Shown here: one piece after another, positions 1 through 10,782 of the stretch | How the letters are laid out: every line of letters begins with the position of its first letter | Numbering within the stretch: position 1 is the stretch's first letter | Source: Phaseolus vulgaris | Lineage: Eukaryota > Streptophyta > Magnoliopsida > Fabales > Fabaceae | NCBI RefSeq assembly: GCF_000499845.2 | Contig: NC_023751.2 | Location: 37,932,309 to 37,996,308 of the forward strand | DNA: 64,000 nucleotides | Direction: 5' to 3' | Translations under genes and position numbers: made by a program | The notes under the pieces: generated by a model | Told to the model about the DNA's origin: nothing | What the model saw: only the letters and a program-made list of their open reading frames with translations | Databases searched by the model: none

Positions 1-895
1 TATCTGTTCGGAGAACCTTAATCTTCCTTCCTGTCTGGTTTTCAACTTGAGCTTTCCACTTAAGGAAAATTCCAAGCACATCATTTTTGTTCTTCATAGT
101 AAACACCCAAACTCTCCTGGAAAAATCATCAACAAAAGTGACAAAATAATGCCTACCTCCGATTGACGGAGTCTTGGCAGGTCCCCACACATCTGAATGC
201 ACATAATCCAGAATACCCTTGGTATTGTGAATTGCAGTGCCAAACTTCACTCTTCGTTGTTTTCCCAGAACACAATGCTCACAAAATTCAAGTTTGCAAG
301 CCTTCGTACCTTTCAACAATCCTTGCTTGGTAAGAATTTGCAAGGATTTCTCTCCAGCATGTCCCAACCTCATATGCCACAACTTCGTTGCCTCAGCATC
401 CTTCTTAGTGCTAGAAGTTGTTGTCGCTACTGTCCCCACCACTGTACTACCTTGGTAGTAATACAAATTGTTCTTCCTCACGCCTTTCAACATCACCAGT
501 GCTCCTGAAGTTGCTTTAAGAATTCCATCTCGCATCGTCACAACTAGGCCTTTAGATTCTAAAGCCCCCAATGAGATGAGATTCTTCTTCAACTTTGGCA
601 CGTACCGTACATCCCGCAAAATTCTGGTGGATCCATCGTGATTCCGCAACTTGATTGAACCTATCCCGACTGTCTTACATGGATTATCATTACCCATGTA
701 AACAACCCCGCCATCGAGTTCTTGAAAATCAAAGAACCATTCCCGAATGGGACACATATGATAGGTACAACCTGAATCCAATATCCACTCATCTGGATGC
801 AATGATGCTGAAAGCGAGACAATCAACACATCACTTTTGCTTTCTGCAACATTTGCATCTTGCAGAGCCTTCCCTTCTTGATCCGAATTTGCCAT
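1..895 (-). CDS. Copia polyprotein fragment: protease, GAG-pre-integrase and integrase start (partial)
   Basis: Translated from the ATG at 895 downward, the frame is open to the window edge (about 298 codons, no stop). In order it shows the aspartic protease motif LDSGCTYHM; the strand-to-substrate stretch with RDVRYVPKLKKNLISLG; the GAG-pre-integrase motif LWHMRLGH followed by a C-x2-C pair (EFCEHC); and the integrase start with DYVHSDVWGP and FVDDFSRRVWVF. The integrase catalytic Asp in the HSD motif is present. Being open over this length, the element is probably young. The start is the first ATG after the primer-binding site. It lacks an upstream gag, so this transcript alone would give no capsid protein. 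Confidence 0.85.
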   Translation of the reverse strand, partial: MANSDQEGKALQDANVAESKSDVLIVSLSASLHPDEWILDSGCTYHMCPIREWFFDFQELDGGVVYMGNDNPCKTVGIGSIKLRNHDGSTRILRDVRYVPKLKKNLISLGALESKGLVVTMRDGILKATSGALVMLKGVRKNNLYYYQGSTVVGTVATTTSSTKKDAEATKLWHMRLGHAGEKSLQILTKQGLLKGTKACKLEFCEHCVLGKQRRVKFGTAIHNTKGILDYVHSDVWGPAKTPSIGGRHYFVTFVDDFSRRVWVFTMKNKNDVLGIFLKWKAQVENQTGRKIKVLRTD

Positions 896-974
896 TACAG
901 ACTCACAATATAATATTCAATATTACAAATAATTTCAAACAACCCAAGGCGAACCTTCGGCTCTTGATACCACT

Positions 975-1293
975 TGTTGGGAAAAACGGGTAATTTTCCC
1001 ACTAAAACAAAACTCTAACAGAGCTACCCGACAAATAATATTGAATAAATAAAGCGGAATAATAAAAGAGATAAAGAGGAAAGAACACACCCGAAAATTG
1101 TTAACGGAGTTCGGCCTGTTTAGCCTAATCTCCGAGCACAGCAAAAACAGCTCACTTTTATTACTATGAGAGAAGATATTACAAATTGGGATATTTAACA
1201 GTGAAGGAGAAGAGTTTAATTTATAACCCCCAAACCTCCTTCCCAAACAATGAACCCACCGATGTGGGACTTGGGATTAAGCCAAAATCAACA
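975..1293 (-). repeat. 5' LTR of the left-edge Copia element (319 bp)
   Basis: Bounded by TGTTG...CAACA. On the inner side it meets the tRNA-Met primer-binding site and on the outer side the COMT exon remnant. The partner LTR is outside the window, so age cannot be estimated. Confidence 0.85.
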
Positions 1294-1524
1294 GTTACTG
1301 CAACTAATCTTTGATGCTATTTCCTTAGCAGAAAGCTTGGCACCTTCTCCCGCTTCTATCAGCACCTCAAACACACCCAGCTCCGTCGCCGTTTGCAGTG
1401 CCATCGAAAGGACCACGGAATTCGTAAGCTGTGCGGCACGCAGGAAGCTTTCTTCATCTTCTACTTCTTCTGGTTCCTTCCTCTTCTCTTCACCATTGAA
1501 CCTTGAATTTGGAAGGCTTGCCAT
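1294..1524 (-). pseudogene. COMT-like O-methyltransferase, exon 1 5' part (copy A), disrupted by Copia
   Basis: The first 77 codons of a methyltransferase, starting at ATG 1524 ([10 protein letters not shown]), are about 85% identical to the start of the complete gene at 16112-18929. They cover the N-terminal dimerisation region ([20 protein letters not shown], then [10 protein letters not shown]). The reading frame stops matching at 1294, exactly where the Copia LTR begins, so the element landed in exon 1. The rest of exon 1 and exons 2-4, if they survive, are left of the window. The promoter region upstream (1525 to about 2190) still aligns with the promoter of the intact copy. No other stop is seen in the remnant, so the insertion is probably the inactivating event. 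Confidence 0.88.
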
Positions 1525-2066
1525 CTACACTTACCTTGTACACAGTCTTCTTCTTCCTTATTCATTTACAATCAACTTCATTTTACATTTAGAACAAAAT
1601 ATTAATATTTATAATAAAAAATTAAAAAAGTTAAAAAATTTCCTTAATCAAAATATCAACAAAATGCAAAAATATTAAAATAATTTTTAAAATTTAAAAA
1701 ATTATAAATAATTAAAATATTAATATTTATTGGGATAAAAAAAATTTTAAGAAAAAATATAATTTGACAACTTTTAAAAATTATATATAAAGAATGAATT
1801 TAAAAATAATTATATATAATAAAAAATAAATTTATAAATATAATAATTTTAGAAAAATTTGAAGTTGTTGATGTATCATTATCCATACATTAAACCCCAT
1901 AATCCATTGAAAATGATTTATTCCTAGTTAGATAGGGACGTCTTGGGAAATTTACAGCTGGTCCAATTTTATTTCGTTTTTAAAAAAATTATGGGTAAAT
2001 GCCAGAGGGTAGACAACTTTAATTTGAAAAACTGGTGGTTAGAGGCACCACTTTTGTTCCTATAAA

Positions 2067-2103
<37 letters not shown>

Positions 2104-2198
2104 CTCTCGAACTATGTCAAAGTCACTGACTAACCTAAATTTTAAACATTTATGAATAGTTGATAAAGTAGTTGCAATAATTTTTTAAAATTAGAAAT
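1525..2198. other. COMT copy-A upstream region, paralogous to 18930-19140
   Basis: AT-rich spacer with no gene. Around 1990-2060 and 2100-2190 it aligns with 18985-19145 upstream of the intact COMT gene (shared phrases such as CTTTAATTTGAAAAA and GGTGGTTAGA), so this is duplicated promoter DNA. Confidence 0.7.
2068..2102. repeat. (TTA)n microsatellite
   Basis: About eleven uninterrupted TTA units. The array is absent at the corresponding place upstream of the intact COMT copy. Confidence 0.95.
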
Positions 2199-2452
2199 TG
2201 TTGGAGATCTCACATCGACTAGAGATTAGAGCCTTTCACTGTGTATAAATGGGTGCAAACCTCAACCTCAACTTCATGAGCCGGTTTTATGAGGTTGAGT
2301 TAGGCTTAAAGTTCACTTCGTAATATGGTATCAGAGCCATTTCGAGTCTATCCTAACGAGTGTTTGTGTTGAGCACGTGAGGGGGTGAGTTAAGCTTAAA
2401 TTCGTATAGATATAGTTCCAGAGACCACGGAATCTCTTTAGAAATAAAATAA
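2199..2452 (+). mobile_element. TRIM-like miniature LTR element
   Basis: A 127-bp LTR-like unit (2199-2325) starts TGTTGGAGAT and is followed directly by a tRNA-Met primer-binding site, TGGTATCAGAGCC (2326-2338). The same unit recurs at 3450, 16577, 27995 (minus) and, degraded, near 42412, 53986 and 56134. There is no coding capacity. LTR-then-PBS architecture without genes is that of terminal-repeat retrotransposons in miniature. Confidence 0.75.
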
Positions 2453-3449
2453 GAATGATATATAATAGATTTCTTTTATTATATATAACTACACATTATA
2501 AATAAATAAACTTTTTATAGAGATATAAGATATGTTTTTAATGAATTTTTAATACACTTTGAATACTCAACACTTACTTATTATCGAAATATCTTATAGA
2601 AATTTCTGATTGAGCACGTACAGCTTAAAGAAAAAGAAAGAGACTTAAAGTGAAGTAAATGATCAACCGAACAAAGGACATATCAATCATTATTCATAAA
2701 GTTTCAAATATTATTTAAATCCACTTTCTTCGTAAAAGTAAAATTATTTTTAAATCCGAAGTTATACTAAAAGATACTTTCAATTTATTTTGTAAAAAAG
2801 TTGTGTTCTAAAAATGGATTCTAACTTCTTCTTTTTTAATTTTACATTGAAGGTGTGTTTGCAAAGATTACTTCTGATTTTTTTTATTTGTTAACAAGCA
2901 CGACTTTTTATTTATTTTTTTCGTTTTCCAATTATTTTGGTTTTTCAATTTTATTATCTTGTTATTATTATATTAATAAAAAAAATTAATAGATAATTTT
3001 TTGTATAACATTATATTTATAATAAATTTATCTATTTTAAAATATCTTTTATAAAATATATCGTAATTTAAGTTCTATACTTTTATTTTGCAATTTAATC
3101 ATACATAATATTAAATTGATACACTGTATTAAAATTTAGATTAACTAAGTTTTGTCAATTTATTTTAGTCCATAAGATCGAATCTAAATAAAAAAAATTA
3201 TGGATAATAAATTTACTTGAATTAAAATAAATTGTTGTAAAAATGAACTATAAAAAAGTTTGACAAAACCAAATTAACTATTGCAAGTGTTGACATAAAT
3301 TAAAACTTCATAACTTCCCCCTTTTTTTTATATCTTTTTATTTCTTCTTATAGATTTTTAATTTTCATTCTCTCAAATTTCACTTCTTTTCCCTTTTCTT
3401 TATAGATTTTATTTTGTTTTTATTATTTTAAGAATAAAATCTCACCATT
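2453..3449. other. Spacer, partly paralogous to 19260-19580
   Basis: No gene. 3110-3240 aligns closely with 19455-19575 (shared GATACACTGTATTAAAATTT and TAAGATCGAATCTAA), continuing the block A/block B duplication. Confidence 0.65.
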
Positions 3450-3721
3450 TGTTGGAGATCCCACATCGACTAGAGATTAGAGTCTTTCATTGTATATAAG
3501 TGGGTGCAAACCTCACCTTATTGAGCCGGTTTTATAGGGTTGAGTTAGGCTTAAAGTTCATTTCGTAATATGGTATCAGAGCCATTTCGAGTCTATCCTA
3601 GCGAGTATTTGTGTTGGACCTATCGTGTCACCCGCTATCACTCGGCGTGAGGGGGTGCAAACCTCACCTTATTGAGCCGGTTTTATGGGGTTGAGTTAGG
3701 CATAAAGTCCACTTCGTAATA
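3450..3721 (+). mobile_element. TRIM-like element with 5-bp target-site duplication and truncated second LTR
   Basis: The first LTR is 3450-3570 and is followed by the primer-binding site at 3571-3583. After about 80 bp of internal sequence, the 3' part of a second LTR ends at 3721. CCATT flanks both sides (3445-3449 and 3722-3726), a perfect 5-bp duplication that fixes the ends. The second LTR lacks its first ~50 bp. The element sits inside the small segment that is inverted relative to block B. Confidence 0.82.
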
Positions 3722-3726
3722 CCATT

Positions 3727-5414
3727 GAAAAATATAAAGTAATTATGTATATGATAATGATTGAATTTTGAATAACTTACTTTTATTCTGAAATTTTTAT
3801 ATTATTAATTCTTCAACTTTATCTACTAGAGTTTTTGAGATTTTACCCGTTAGTTGAAAAATATATTTTTTTTCAAAATTTATCTTTTGATTTGAATTTT
3901 GATTATTTTAATATTTTGCATTAAGTTTCTAATAGTGTGAATTTATTTTTTTGAATGTAAATAACTTTTAGGTAAATAAACTATTCGATAGTTAATTTTA
4001 AATTATGATGTATAATTGATTTTGAAATTGTTACTAGAGTACTCCGATTACTCTACTATTAATATGTTCTTTTTGTCAATTAAAAACAACTATATTTATA
4101 GGTAGTAATGTTGAAATTTGTATTAATTGATGTTGTTATTAATTTCACATTTCAACTTTTAGTTTGTTATGATCCAATTGTTGTACTTGAATATGTTTTT
4201 GGAGTATTTTAGACTTGTTGAGTTTATGATTTGAAATTAGTTTATGTGATATCATAGGTAACTTTTACGTAGTTTTTAAGACTTTTGTGAATTGAATAAA
4301 GTTGATATGGAAGTAATCTTATATAATTATAAACATTCAATATAGCAATTCCATTATTTTCTTCTCGTATTATTATAATAGTTGAAATAAAGGAAATTGA
4401 TCTCAAACGAGGAGTTAATATTTAATATTGAAAAAAATAACTAAAAACATGACCAAATACATAAGGGTATGGAAAACATGTAAAACATAAAAAATGACAT
4501 AATAATAAAAAAAGGCAGAACAACTCGGCTAAAAATCATTGTTTATGATTAAACTGAATGCTTTAGTTGGAAGACATCCTTCTTGGCTATAACATTTTGA
4601 AGCCCACTATGGAGTAGGTAAATCAATCATGTGTTATTTTTACAAATGCATGTGATAGGAAGGACAACGATATAAAAGAAAGGAAAGACAATACATCAAA
4701 TGTTGGATGTGAAATATCGCAAATCTTTGTGTTTAAGTTATGTACTCTTTTTCTTATATATTTTTATGTCTTGTTTTTGTAAGCTTTTTAATGAGACATA
4801 ATGAAAATAATTATCATATGTTTATCATATGTGAGTTTGATATTTTCAGTGAAATCATATCGTGTTTGTGAAGTAATAGGAATGAAAATATATTGTTTGG
4901 AATCATTGCCCAGTGATTGTATACTAAAAACAAGAAATTTGACTAGTTTTCGTTTCAATTTTAGTTTATTATGCACTCTTTTCTTTTGTGTATTCCATTA
5001 TTTCTTTTCTATTTTATTATATATTTTTACTATTTTAATATCAATTCCTCGTGATTTTAATGCATTATGATGGTTGACAACCAGCAATTCTCCAAACTAA
5101 CCAAATTTTTTAATTAATTTAAATTTTCTTAAACTAGGGTATTTATGATTCACCTAAATTTTTTTTAAAATTTGAATTCAAATTTTTTATTTTCTTAAAT
5201 TAAGATGTTTATGTTTGAGATAAGTTTATCTACATTTATTTTAATTTTATCCAAAATTTTGATGAGGTAGTTTGAGTTTATTTGATAGAATATATTAAAA
5301 TTAATATTATATATGTTTAAACTGTAATTTTTTTTAAAAAGTGTGAGTTGGTAAAATAGGTTTCAGGAGAATCTCCAAAAAAATTAAGAAGATTATCGAA
5401 CTTACTCATCATGT
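3727..5414. other. AT-rich spacer, 3.8-4.75 kb paralogous to 26.1-28.3 kb
   Basis: No gene. Long stretches (3840-4170, 4260-4760) align in order with 26185-26340, 27435-27620 and 27780-28310 of block B. Block B carries two extra solo LTRs at points where this copy has empty sites (near 3973 and 4520). The short ORFs here are chance openings in AT-rich DNA. Confidence 0.7.
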
Positions 5415-6830
5415 TTTATTTTTATCAGCAATAAAATAAATAAATAAATAGGATCCACTTTAGGGGTGGTCCAACCCTTATACATAAATACCTGACAATA
5501 ACTCCTATTAGAACGTCTGCCTACCAGTTTGTCAAATGGGCTACCAGACCAACACTACCCAACATTACATAATCAACCTCATATAATCCAAAGGATTTAA
5601 AACCCAACTAGAATATGGGAAATAAGAAAAACGAGATTTTGCATGAATCCAAGACCATACCTTAACTTGCACCGAAGCGAACACCTCAAACACATCTGCC
5701 ACTCCACTATTAAAGATGATCGAGTTCCTAATATTCCAAATTTTGCTCACAATGCCAACCCAAATTTTGCTAACAATGCCAACCAAGGTTGTCAAACTCG
5801 CGAGTCTACGTAGACTCGTGGGAGCTCCGTAGACTCGACTCCCAGACTCGACTCGTAAACTCGTAAGAATCTACTTTCCTATTAAAAAAAATTAATAAAA
5901 AAAATTAATAGTTTTTTAGAGCATTTTTACTTCTATTAGAATATGTAGTTCTATTGACCTCACTTGAATTTGATCCACACCCTCCCAGACCCTCCTTAAA
6001 AAATATACTGCACCTCCAAATTCAACTTCTACCCAAAAAAAACTAATGTGCAGCAAGCCCACTTCATTTTGCAGCAGCCCAATAAAAAAAAAATAGAACC
6101 CTAATCCCTTCCCTACCCTAATTTCACACCACCCATCTCAAGCAGCAACCTGCAACCACCGCGACGCCACCACCTGCAACCCGCGACCATCGCACGCTCC
6201 GCTCGATCTACCGCCGCACTCCACAAAAGAACATGATGACGCAGTCCACACGCAAACACAAACGACACCGTTTTGGGTTTAAAAAAAAACCCAGTTGGAC
6301 TCGCCAACTCGGACTAGAGTCGCGAGTCCACCGCGATTTCACCGAGTCCGCGCCGAGTCCACCGAGTTTACCCCAAAAACAAGTTTACTACCGAGTTAAC
6401 TCGGTAAGGCAAAGTGGGCACGTAAACTCGGACGAGTCAACGAGTTGACTCGCGAGTTTGATAACCATGATGCCAACCCAAATTGAACCCCAAACGTCGT
6501 TAACCGAAACAGAAGCCTAAGTCATCCTGGATTGTGCAAAATTTGACTCAGGGTCCTTTTGAAAAACAAACGACATTCCAAGCCACTCAAAGCACAGACA
6601 CTAGATACACCAAGCAAACCTGCAAACAAAGAACAAGTGACACGACGACTCCTCCTCCTCCCCGCACAAACAACACAAGGAATTTTCCACCGCCACTCCA
6701 CGCCTTACCAAATTAACCCTTGAAACAATCCTATTCTCCACCACCCTCCAAGCAGTGAATAAAGTAGAAGGCAAGGCTTTACACCTCCACAACTTACTGT
6801 GCTCAGGAGAAAATTCCCCTCCTCTACTAT
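5415..6830 (-). mobile_element. L1-type LINE, 3' end remnant
   Basis: On the minus strand, 6792-6601 encodes a reverse-transcriptase zinc-binding region (WRCKALPSTLFTAWRVVENR, then CCLCGEEEESSCHLFFVC). 5795-5565 encodes the tryptophan-rich tail of plant LINE ORF2 (IWNIRNSIIFN). The element ends in a TTGCTGATAAAAATAAA-type tail near 5425, typical of legume LINEs. It is 5'-truncated, broken by stops, and split by a MULE-like element at 5785-6469. Confidence 0.75.
5785..6469. mobile_element. Non-autonomous MULE-like element with 9-bp target-site duplication
   Basis: The ends are inverted repeats: AAGGTTGTCAAACTCGCGAG on the left, and a right end reading CATGGTTATCAAACTCGCG on the minus strand. 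ATGCCAACC flanks both sides (5776-5784 and 6470-6478), a 9-bp duplication as made by Mutator-like transposases. The subterminal regions are full of GAGTC/GACTC sub-repeats and are much more GC-rich than the surroundings. No transposase is seen. The element is inserted in the LINE remnant and so is younger than it. Confidence 0.8.
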
Positions 6831-7165
6831 TTCCTGTTCATCATGTACTCACATATACTATTTCCTGTGTAGACATAAAGTTAGTTTGAGTATATTTTCC
6901 AAAGTATTCCATCAAATAAAATATTATATTAAAATCTGTAAAAAAATTATTATATTAAAAATTAAAAGTAGTTAGGGATCATATCATTTAAAAAAATGTT
7001 TATTTTAAAATTTTTTGTCGATTTACACATAATTTAATAGTTATTTCGTGATATAAAATATTCTGGTTTGATATGTGTCCTTGACACATAGAGAAGTTGG
7101 GCATATTTTTACAAAATCAATAAAATTTGTTATGATTGTACAGATTTAGGAAATATAGAACTACC
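6831..7165. other. AT-rich spacer, nothing recognised
   Basis: No ORF, repeat family or paralogous segment recognised. Confidence 0.5.
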
Positions 7166-7810
7166 AAAGACCATGTCTAAGTCTTAAATTGATATGGTGC
7201 CAAACCCAAACCCAAACCCAGTCCATTCAAATAAAGATAAAATAACCATGTACGAGTATTCACTTGACATGGTGCCAAGCATGACCTTGGTCCATTGATA
7301 AAAACCATGTACGAGTGGGTGTCGAGCCCAAGCTCAGTCTATTCAACTAGAAGATAAAAAATCATGTACGAGTATTCACTTGACATGGTGTCGAGCACGA
7401 CCTTGATCCCTTGATTAAAGACCATGTACAAGTATTCACTTGACGTGGTGCCGAGCACAACCTTGGTCCATTGATAAAGAAACCATGTATGAGTATTTGA
7501 CGTGGTGACAAACATGGCCTCGATCCATTGATAAACAAAATGTATGAGTATTCACTTGACATGGTGTTGAGCCCAAACCCTCGATCCATTCCATTCAAAT
7601 AGAAGAAGAAAAACCATGTACAAGTCTTAATTGAACATGGTGCCAAGCCATAGCTCGATCCATTATATCAAAGACAAAAACCATGTAAAAGTCTTAACTT
7701 GACATAGTGTCAAACCTCTTAGCTCGATCCATTCAAATAGAAGAAGAAAAAATCATGTACAAGTCTTAACTTGACATGGTGTTGAGCGCAACTTGGTCCA
7801 TTACGTCTAA
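7166..7810. repeat. Degenerate minisatellite, ~55-80-bp unit, about ten copies
   Basis: Each unit carries CCATGTACGAGT, then ATTCACTTGACATGGTG, a GAGC-rich middle and TTGGTCCATT. Unit length varies through short indels. It ends beside a TGAGGCTGGGGGCTTTTGGTAT stretch of the kind seen next to LTRs of large Ty3-type retrotransposons (inference), so the array may be the spacer of a decayed element. The 7362-7646 minus ORF is a by-product of the repeat. Confidence 0.8.
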
Positions 7811-7859
7811 AAAAGTTATGATTAGTTAGCCTCTAAGGCCTCGCTTTGAGGCTGGGGGC

Positions 7860-8200
7860 TTTTGGTATCATACGACGAGTCTGAGTAATTTTTATACTCT
7901 TGCAAATAAGAATAAATCTTATGTGGAAACAATCTTACATAATAATAAACATTCAATGTAATAATCCAATTATTTTCTCCTCATATTATTATAATAGCTA
8001 GAATAACAAAAATTGACCTTAAATGGAGAATTAACATTTCATATTGAAAAATATTGAAAATAAGAACCAAATATAGAAGGGTATAAAGAACAGGTAAAGC
8101 ATACAAAAGGACATATATGATTAGAAAAAGAGAGGAGAACAACTTTAGTTGGAAGACATCTTTCTTGACTAGAATAATTTAAACAAATTATACACAACTA
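7860..8200. repeat. Dispersed repeat, second copy of 4240-4620
   Basis: 7905-8180 aligns with 4290-4600 (shared AACATTCAAT, TTATTATAATAG, TTAATATTTAATATTGAAAA-type phrases and GTTGGAAGACATC). Block B has one copy (27780-28190). Two direct copies flanking the LINE and the minisatellite would fit the LTRs of an old retrotransposon, but I see no coding domain between them. Confidence 0.5.
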
Positions 8201-9329
8201 TTTATTTTTAATAATACACTTAGTGGATGAGACTCTTCTTGACGAGAACCAGTTTTTCTAAATTTTATTCTAAAATAATTTTGATAAATCGAGTGGATTT
8301 AACAATTTTAGTGAATAAATAAGATTTACCATTGAATCATAACTCAAAAGCAAATAAAGTAATTTTCTAATTTAATCTAATTAATTTCGCTCATTAAATT
8401 GACTCTATTTCATAATAATATATTTGATTTAATTGTATGAACTAAAATAATAAAAGCAATCTATGTATAAGTATTATAGTGAATTTTATTAATTTAATTG
8501 AAATTTTAATGATATGGTTGAATTTGATTACAATATCTTGCTCTAGTTTGTGATTTATAATATTAACTATTTTATTGATTATTTAAATAATAGATTAATA
8601 TATAAAATAATGAGAATTTGAAAGAAAATACTTGCTTGGTAAAGTAAACTTATCTTAACCTATATAGAACTATAACTAAAATTCATTTTTAAATTGTACC
8701 TATATGGATAATAAGGGGCCCAGACAGTACTAGTAACTTGGCGTAGGCGTGCTGGCGATGTTCGAATCTCCACAAGTCTCCTTCTTCTGAAGTTGGTAGT
8801 CGGTCGGTCGAGGGTATGTGCGATTGCATTCTGACGAGTTATGGATGTGTTATGGTGGAATCTTGAAAACTACATTTCTCCTTTCTCTAGCCCCTTTATA
8901 TGTGTCTATTTCCTGTCCATCTGTTACACCTTGGAGATGCCACATCTTTCCTTATTCAATGCTAATGATCGCTTATTAGTGATATTCTTTATTCCTTTAA
9001 CGCTCATCAAGGCTATTAATGATGCTTGTTTCTTATTTAATGCTAATGGTAACCGATGCTAACACCTCTTACTTACTTATGATACTCTTGATGTTGTTAC
9101 TTGTTTCGGTGTCGGTACCGATCGGTACATAAATAAATATGTTTAGAACGAAATGGTTAAATAGTTTTTTTTTTGTTATAATGATGATTAAGACATGTAC
9201 ATATGATACTAAAGATATATGAACAATTTTTGAGTATATATACGCTATTTTGTCCTTATATTATATATATATAATATAATATAATTTAATATAATACGAA
9301 AAACTTGATGCAAGTTACGTTATAATGAT
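8201..9329. other. Spacer, nothing recognised
   Basis: AT-rich apart from a more GC-rich patch at 8710-8830. The 73-codon ORF at 8841-9062 resembles nothing I recognise. Confidence 0.5.
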
Positions 9330-9540
9330 AAAAAAAATTATTAAATAGAAATTAATTTTGAAAACAAAATTAAAATTAGATACTACTTTATATATTAAAA
9401 GAATGTTATTATATAAAATAATTTTTATTATTAATAAATAATTTTTAAATTGGTATCTAATTAATTACTAAAATCTTAGTTACCAACTCCATAATCTAAT
9501 GTCTAATTAGTTGATAATTAAAATTTTAATAATTAATCTA
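9330..9540. mobile_element. Degenerate CACTA-type foldback MITE
   Basis: Carries the family's core phrases (AATTGGTATCTAATTAATTA, TATTATTAATAAATAATTT) but has lost clean ends. It lies exactly where homology with LHY-B intron 3 stops (9540/47008). Confidence 0.55.
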
Positions 9541-10782
9541 AGTGCATCCAATTTCCGGATAATTATAATTATAAACATATAAGTCTGAGATATTAAAAAA
9601 ATCAGAATAACAACACCTATAATATTTTTTCATTTCAACCAAAATCTGTTTCCTACTGTATCAAATGTGTTTGTGATTTCTAGAATGACATCATCCTTAA
9701 CATACAACCCAATGTCATTTATGGATTATTTATAAAGTCACAATGCCTTCACATTGGTCAATCATGAAACTGAGGATGATGAAGATGAAAATAAAGATAA
9801 TAACAATATCCTACCACAAATTTGTATACAAATTAAGCTAGAATAATGAAGATCTAAAAGACAAACAAAAAGATCAACTTGTAGAAGAAGCTTTCACATA
9901 TAAATATTTGTTTACTTTTTTTTTTAGGTGTTATTCTTTAAAATTAATCACCCCTTTATTCAAAATTTGTTTTGTATAAGGATCTTCAACTATATCTTTT
10001 ATCATCAATTACATTCTTATTATTTTATATTTTCCAAATTACATTGAATTAACATTATTATTTTAATTAATGGACCACACTATTAAAAAAATATGTAAAT
10101 TAATATATATAATATATTTAAAATTAAAAACCATAAGTAAATTTTTAATTTTTCAAAATAACAATAAATACCATTTTTAAATAAATAAAAATCAACAAGT
10201 TAATTAAAAATACCAAAACAGAAATTCAAATTTAGCCTCATTAACACTTCAAAATATTTAATTTAAAATTTATTCAAAAGAGAATTATTTTATTGAGATA
10301 ATAATCTTTTATCTAATTTGTTCTTAGAATTTTTATGAATAGATATAGTCTAACATGGGAGTTTTAGTCTAGTTCTTCCATAAGTTTTTTAATTGTCTTT
10401 CTTTTTTTTAATAATATTTTTTTATGTGATAACAAAGGATTGTTGTTACTTGAGATATCAGTCTAGTTGAGATACCAATATATACGAAGTTGCACAGTAA
10501 TACCTAATATATTGCTTTTATAAAAAAAAAAAACACAAAATAATAAGGAGTATAGTTGTATTAATCTAACCAAGAACATGACTTCAATAGGAAAACATAT
10601 GGATATACAAACTATATGGATAAGAAACTTGATTTTTCTTTTCTCAAACTTGATTACAGAGATTTTGGATGTTTTCTTAGCTTTCTTTGGAGGTTGTAGA
10701 TGATTTTGAAAGGCCATGTGCATAGTTTCATTATGCTTTATTGAATGCATTAAAATGTTAATACTGCAAATTTGACCTTCAG
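9541..10782 (+). other. 3' part of LHY intron 3 in copy A (paralogous to 47008-48441)
   Basis: Aligns in order with the end of intron 3 of the complete LHY gene, for example 9541-10180 with 47008-47810 and 10640-10782 with 48310-48441. It includes the splice acceptor (CTTCAG before 10783). Block B has an additional ~370 bp at 47832-48199 and ~125 bp at 47090-47213. Upstream of 9541 there is no trace of exons 1-3. Confidence 0.8.

Larger units (their letters stand above)
1..1293 (-). mobile_element. Copia LTR retrotransposon, 5' part (runs off left edge), inserted in COMT exon 1
   Basis: Read on the minus strand this is a 5' LTR (975-1293), a primer-binding site complementary to initiator tRNA-Met (TGGTATCAAGAGCC, 959-972), then an open protease/integrase reading frame that leaves the window. 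The LTR starts TGTTG and ends CAACA. The COMT exon-1 sequence resumes directly at 1294 with GTTAC, the expected target-site copy; the partner copy lies outside the window. Only about 60 bp separate the primer-binding site from the start codon at 895, and the frame begins almost at once with the protease motif WILDSGC. The gag and zinc-knuckle regions found in full Copia elements are therefore missing. Strand, family and insertion point are clear; total length cannot be known here. Confidence 0.88.

Noticed and set aside
4801..5070. 89-codon plus-strand ORF with hydrophobic stretches, possibly a small membrane protein
   Set aside because: It lies in AT-rich DNA with biased Phe/Ile/Leu/Ser content, has no domain, and an overlapping antisense ORF has similar quality.
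7166..7810. Regular repeats that could be mistaken for a CRISPR-like array
   Set aside because: Units vary in length, the 'spacers' are themselves repeats, and the DNA is clearly plant nuclear.
8739..8768. Perfect matches to pol III A-box (TGGCGTAGGCG) and B-box (GTTCGAATC) consensus, suggesting a tRNA or SINE
   Set aside because: The boxes are only 10 bp apart, far less than in any tRNA or tRNA-derived SINE, and no cloverleaf or poly-T end follows.
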